From assembly GCA_963580285.1 (NCBI GenBank), contig OY757011.1, forward strand, positions 121,078,440-121,142,439: a DNA stretch of 64,000 nt, written 5' to 3'. Positions within the stretch are counted from its first letter, which is position 1. Every line of letters starts with the position of its first letter. This document shows positions 60,045-64,000 of this stretch, piece after piece. The notes beneath the pieces are model-generated. The model ran no database searches, had not been told where the DNA came from, and was given only the letters and a program-made list of their open reading frames with translations. The translations under genes and the position numbers were made by a program. The stretch comes from Lucinisca nassula (taxonomy: Eukaryota > Mollusca > Bivalvia > Lucinida > Lucinidae).

Positions 60045-62030
60045 TCATATAACCCCCTCCCGGTTTTTAACCCAGCCTTTATCCGGTATAATTGTGTATT
60101 TCGTGTTCCCCATGTATCTGTCGAGACGGTTTTTAAAACAGTTTATAGACGGCGCTGACACAACATCTTCTGGTAATTTATTCCAATCCGATACGGCCCT
60201 CAATGAGAAGAAATATTTTCTGATGTCCTTCTTACTTTGTTTAACTTTCAATTTTCTACCATTCGATCTAGTTGCCTGCTCATTTAACTCGAAAAATGTT
60301 CTATAGTCAATATCTTCTAATTTGTTTAAAAGTTTGAAAACTTCTATCATATCCCCTCTGAACCTTCTATATGACAAACTTGGTAGTTTTAGAGCTTTTA
60401 ATCGTTCTATGTAGGGTAAATCTCTCACATTAGAAACTAACTTTGTTGATCTTCTTTGAACTCTCTCTATAGCATCTATATCTATTTTAAATCGTGGGTG
60501 CCAGATAATGTTTCCATATTCAAGATGTGGCCTGATCAGTGTCTTATACAATTTACAAAAAGAAGAAGGTCTGATATGTAGAAATGATCTTCTGACTAGT
60601 CCAGTTATTTGGTTTCCTTTATTAATACAGTCACTTATATGTTGACGAAATTTCATGTCTGTGTCAAATGTGATACCAAGGTCTTTTTCCTTATCACTAT
60701 TTTTAATCTCCTGTTTCCCATTCTTACTATTTAATGAGTAAGTCACATTAGGGTTATTATGTCCATAGTGTAATGTACAGCATTTCTCTATATTGAATTT
60801 GAGCAACCATTTATCACTCCATTTAGAGAGGTTATCTGTATCTTCTTGTATCTGTTCACAGTCTTGTGCCGTACACACTGTATTATATAATTTCATATCA
60901 TCGGCGAATAGACGAATTGTACTTTGAATACTATCTTCTATGTCATTAATATAGATAAGAAATAATATGGGCCCCAGGACACTGCCCTGGGGAATCCCAC
61001 TGGTGACGTGAGTCCAGTTTGAATATTGAGAGTTCACTATGACCCTTTGTGATCGGCCCTGTAAGAATGCTCTTATCCAATCTAGTAGTTTCCCTCGGAT
61101 GCCGTAAGAACGTAGCTTCTCCAATAATCTTGCGTGAGGTACAGTATCAAATGCCTTTGAGAAATCATAATAGATACAATCAAAACTTTTGCCATCATCT
61201 AGCCATTCTGTCCATTTTTCCATCACATCCAATAGTTGGAGAGCACAAGATCTGAGCGAGCGAAAGCCGTATTGGGCGTTAGAAAACAGGTTATGGTCTG
61301 ACATATGGGAAACAACCTTATCACGTACTAACTTTTCAAAGAGTTTACATGGCACACAAGTGAGACTCACAGGTCTGTAATTTCCGGGTTTACATCTATC
61401 TCCTTTCTTGAACAGAGCTTTTACATTCGCTGTTTTCCAGTCATCAGCAAGAACTCCACTATCAAAAGAACATGTAAAGATGAGTGTGAGTGGTACAGTT
61501 AATACTTGTTTTAATTCGTTCAGTACACGAGGATGTAATAAATCTGGACCACAAGATTTATTGATGTTCACAGCGTCTAAAAGTTTCAATATTATATCTT
61601 CGGATATATTAATGTCCGATATATTATGACCTCCATTTCTATCATCAATGGTAGGCAAATTATCAGTGTTCTCCTTCACAAAAACACTATGAAAGTATCT
61701 ATTGAGTTCTTCGGCTTTCTCCATATCACTATTTAATACAGTTCCATCTTCACATTTCAAATCAGCTATCCCCAAATTTACTTTTCTCCTAGAATTTACA
61801 TATTTATAAAATGCCTTTGGATTATTCTCATTAGCTATCCTATCTTCGAACTCTTGTCTTGCTTTCCTGCATTCTCTGGTGGCTGCATTCCTATCACGGC
61901 AAAAATACTGGAAATGAATATGCTCTCTTGTTCTCATGTACTTTGTCCATGACCTATGCTTTTTACGAACTGCCTTCAAAGCTATTCTGGTCATCCATAA
62001 TGTTTTTTTGGATTTCTTATCATTATTACA
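60045..62030 (-). CDS. LINE ORF2, reverse transcriptase part
   Basis: The frame is open from about 62030; the first ATG at 61994 gives 649 codons. Reverse transcriptase motifs appear in order: NYRPVSL (about 205), QYGFR (about 241), YDFSKAFD (about 276-283), SGIPQGSVLGP (about 332-342) and FADD (about 363-366, the catalytic Asp pair). The thumb and the C-terminal CR1 domain follow, ending near NREGVI. All catalytic residues are present. The stretch upstream of the ATG is homologous to the linker of related elements and belongs to the same ORF2 as the endonuclease; the 61994 ATG is therefore not the real start. It would make cDNA at the nicked target. Confidence 0.93.
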   Translation of the reverse strand, partial: CNNDKKSKKTLWMTRIALKAVRKKHRSWTKYMRTREHIHFQYFCRDRNAATRECRKARQEFEDRIANENNPKAFYKYVNSRRKVNLGIADLKCEDGTVLNSDMEKAEELNRYFHSVFVKENTDNLPTIDDRNGGHNISDINISEDIILKLLDAVNINKSCGPDLLHPRVLNELKQVLTVPLTLIFTCSFDSGVLADDWKTANVKALFKKGDRCKPGNYRPVSLTCVPCKLFEKLVRDKVVSHMSDHNLFSNAQYGFRSLRSCALQLLDVMEKWTEWLDDGKSFDCIYYDFSKAFDTVPHARLLEKLRSYGIRGKLLDWIRAFLQGRSQRVIVNSQYSNWTHVTSGIPQGSVLGPILFLIYINDIEDSIQSTIRLFADDMKLYNTVCTAQDCEQIQEDTDNLSKWSDKWLLKFNIEKCCTLHYGHNNPNVTYSLNSKNGKQEIKNSDKEKDLGITFDTDMKFRQHISDCINKGNQITGLVRRSFLHIRPSSFCKLYKTLIRPHLEYGNIIWHPRFKIDIDAIERVQRRSTKLVSNVRDLPYIERLKALKLPSLSYRRFRGDMIEVFKLLNKLEDIDYRTFFELNEQATRSNGRKLKVKQSKKDIRKYFFSLRAVSDWNKLPEDVVSAPSINCFKNRLDRYMGNTKYTIIPDKGWVKNREGVI

Positions 62031-63024
62031 GAATCGTTTTTTTGGGTATGTTACTATTCATACAGTCATGCAGCTTACTTTTAAATAACATCCACTTCTC
62101 ATTTAAATCCATATTATGAAATTCATTTTCCCAGTCAATATTTCCAATTTCAGTCTTCATAGTCTCATAATCTCCTTTGTTATATAAAAATGACTCGTCT
62201 TGGACTGTAAATGACTTTTCAATGTTACAATTGATATTAAACACTATCAAGACATGATCACTTACTCCTAACGGGGAAAAATGTTCAATATTATCAATAA
62301 GAAGTTCGTCACTTGAGAAAACTAGATCTAGTGTACTTGGTCTTTGATTGTCCCTGAACCTTGTAATAAAGTCAACATGCTGGTATAAAAAACTGTCCCT
62401 CACTGCTTCAATAAATTCATGACTGCTGTGATTTTCAGGCATATTTGATATCCAATGATTCCAGTCAATATCCCTGTAATTAAAATCTCCCATTATAACT
62501 TTGTATGTGTGATTTTTGGTGTTTATGGCACTTATCATTTCATTTAAAATGATATTATTTTCCTCCGTGGAGTTCGGTGAACGATATACAAGTCCGATTA
62601 AGAGCTTATCAGATTGATTAATGGTAATTTCACACCAGACGGCTTCCTTACTGGATATATCATTCATTTCTTCATATGATTTAACTTCTAAGCCTTCTCT
62701 TACAAATATGATTACTCCTCTGTTACCTCTTGCAGTAAATTTCTTGTTCATAATCTGTTGAAACCCTTTTAATACATATGAAGACGAATTGAAGTCACTC
62801 CCTTTAGGGAATATTTCTGTTATGCCAATTACATCTGGCTGATGAATATACACCAAAGTTTCAAGTTCTGACCACTTATTGGAAATGCAATCTGCATTAG
62901 TATACATACATTTAAGACCACCAGACTCCGTTACACTGGTTTCAATTGTCACTCTTGAACTGTCATGTGAAAAATCAGTAGAGTTTATGCTTTCATCTGA
63001 AACTGAGTTCATGCTACTTCCCAT
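62026..63024 (-). CDS. LINE ORF2, apurinic/apyrimidinic-type endonuclease part
   Basis: This 332-codon frame carries an exonuclease-endonuclease-phosphatase domain. Visible motifs are YTNADCISNK (metal-binding Asn, about residue 43), GITEIF (catalytic Glu region, about 68-73), GDFNYRDIDW (about 179-188) and GVSDH (near 255). The enzyme nicks target DNA to prime reverse transcription. The first ATG is at 63024, but the frame is open without stops to about 63240, up to the end of ORF1, so the natural start may be further upstream. It ends at a TAA that follows a run of seven A bases (about 62036-62042). The reverse transcriptase continues in the neighbouring frame, so the two are one ORF2 split by a one-base slip. 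Confidence 0.92.
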   Translation of the reverse strand: MGSSMNSVSDESINSTDFSHDSSRVTIETSVTESGGLKCMYTNADCISNKWSELETLVYIHQPDVIGITEIFPKGSDFNSSSYVLKGFQQIMNKKFTARGNRGVIIFVREGLEVKSYEEMNDISSKEAVWCEITINQSDKLLIGLVYRSPNSTEENNIILNEMISAINTKNHTYKVIMGDFNYRDIDWNHWISNMPENHSSHEFIEAVRDSFLYQHVDFITRFRDNQRPSTLDLVFSSDELLIDNIEHFSPLGVSDHVLIVFNINCNIEKSFTVQDESFLYNKGDYETMKTEIGNIDWENEFHNMDLNEKWMLFKSKLHDCMNSNIPKKTIL

Positions 63025-63233
63025 ATCGTCAATAGAGCTTAGGGAAACATCAGTATTTGCAGACGTTTGAATACTTTCATTATAACTATCAAGCGAAATA
63101 AACGTATTTACAGGCTCATTCTTTGAAACTGAATTAACTGTTGAATCTCTTAAAATAGAACTAACTTTCGAACTGGAACTCGTAACGTTAACGAAAACAG
63201 AACTGGAACAATGTTTAAGGTTTTGCTTAGTGT

Positions 63234-63967
63234 TTACTGGCGGCTGCTCAGGTTTCCTGAGCCCCGACCTAAAGGGGGACCGTGACCCTGTGCCCCAGCT
63301 TTACCCCCTGGTGAATGTCTTCCATTTCCATTCTTCCCACTATTAGTGAAAACCCTGGTATCGGATGGAGAAGACCTATTCCTCTGTCCAGTATTAGCAG
63401 CTGAAAACCTGGGTATTCTCGAGCTATCACCTCTGTGTGCGGGTGGAACCCTTGAGTTATCACCCCTTTGTATATGTTCAAAAGTTCCATTGGCAGCATT
63501 AGTATTAATGCTTGAAGATTGGGTTCCTGTAACCGAATCTGCAGTTAAGGGCCTTATACCCGCGAGTTCATCTTTCAACTTTCTATAATTGAATGTAGGA
63601 TCAGTCTGCCTCCTTGAGGCCACCTCTGCTTTCAACTGGTTATTCATTTTTCTCTGTCTGAAAGTATAGTCAGGGGTTACTGTGATTTTCTTAAATTCAC
63701 TAACATCTCTAAGAGTTTTACTATTAGATAAGAACTTTTTCTTAGAATTTTCACTGTCAAAGGTGACTTTTAATGGCCTGGGCTTAGTGTCTGCCTTCCT
63801 TTCTCCAAGTCTTGTAACATTGTCGTGGACATTTGGCAGCTCTAGACATTCACAAATCTTATCCACAGCCTCTAATTCTTCTGCTTTTCTACTCTCTCCA
63901 CTGTCTGCGTTAGACTCTGGTAGGTTATAAATAATTAGATTGTTTTTCCGCAACTCACGCTTTTAAA
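63234..63967 (-). pseudogene. LINE ORF1 (RNA-binding protein), frame broken near its start in the window
   Basis: The ORF reads LRKNNLIIYNLPES, then a basic region (KKFLSNSKTLRDVSEF, RQRKMNNQLKAEVASRR) and a Ser/Gly/Arg-rich tail ending SSRQ at 63234. The opening NNLIIYNLPE motif matches the RRM-like start of the nucleic-acid-binding core in L1- and CR1-type ORF1 proteins; the role would be RNA coating and chaperoning. Four codons before this segment the frame hits a TAA. The continuation (VDRKIDQALYDF) is open in a different frame, so one A appears to be missing in the A-run near 63965. The true start is beyond 64000. The ORF ends just upstream of ORF2, whose frame is open across the junction. 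Confidence 0.8.
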
Positions 63968-64000
63968 ATCATAAAGTGCTTGGTCTATTTTGCGGTCAAC

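Larger units (their letters stand above)
59993..64000 (-). mobile_element. CR1-clade LINE (non-LTR retrotransposon), 5' end off the window
   Basis: On the minus strand the order is ORF1, then an endonuclease/reverse transcriptase ORF2, a short 3' UTR, and a tail of repeated TGTAAGA units (plus strand tcttaca, about 59996-60020). The C-terminus of ORF2 (YIERLKALKLPSLSYRRFRGD, later NKLPEDVV) is typical of CR1. The coding sequence is nearly intact, with only two single-base frame breaks seen, so this is the youngest large element in the window. It sits just downstream of the outer repeat at 58455-59815. Confidence 0.93.

Noticed and set aside
62026..62045. Programmed ribosomal frameshift between the LINE endonuclease and reverse transcriptase
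   Set aside because: CR1-type elements encode both in one frame, and a single missing or extra A in an A-run explains the break more simply.

Overview
This is eukaryotic, repeat-rich DNA with AT-rich spacers and almost no open coding sequence. Its repeats (SINEs ending in CAAA or CA, gacgga-rich elements with tandem cores, long CTAC/CTGC arrays, hairpin MITEs) look like those of a marine bivalve mollusc. That assignment is an inference from repeat style and from one animal gene family; no species is claimed.

Host genes are few and partial. Two TMEM180 (MFSD13A)-like membrane-protein genes lie head to head. Gene A, on the minus strand, has a first coding exon at 11242-11087, a 5.76 kb intron and a second exon at 5329-4595, and then runs off the left edge. 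Gene B, on the plus strand, has one exon at 55201-55395 and probably continues off the right edge. About 44 kb of nested mobile DNA separates them.

The main structure is that nest. A decayed Jockey-superfamily reverse transcriptase starts near 25.27 kb and is cut at 26018. It resumes in the same frame at 50534, after a 24,515 bp element (26019-50533). The element has terminal inverted repeats of about 455 bp and is flanked by an exact 7 bp duplication (cttcaaa). Inside it is a second, roughly 17 kb imperfect palindrome (about 30375-47435) with arms of CTAC/CTGC arrays, SINE fragments and a ~260 bp tandem repeat; no transposase is visible. The host reverse transcriptase was also hit by five copies of one hairpin MITE family and by two SINEs.

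Region by region: 1-1580 is a satellite-cored element; 1.6-4.5 kb holds old repeats and two SINEs; 4.6-11.3 kb is gene A with an intron full of repeats; 11.3-25.2 kb is a mosaic of MITEs, SINEs, microsatellites and tandem-core elements; 25.3-53.3 kb is the nest; 53.7-54.9 kb is another tandem-core element; 55.2 kb is the gene B exon; 56-58.2 kb holds more MITEs and a long hairpin; 59.0-59.8 kb is a 797 bp foldback element carrying a 63-codon ORF; 60.0-64.0 kb is a nearly intact CR1-clade LINE on the minus strand, its 5' end off the window.

All functional statements rest on reading motifs and aligning copies by eye. No database was searched.
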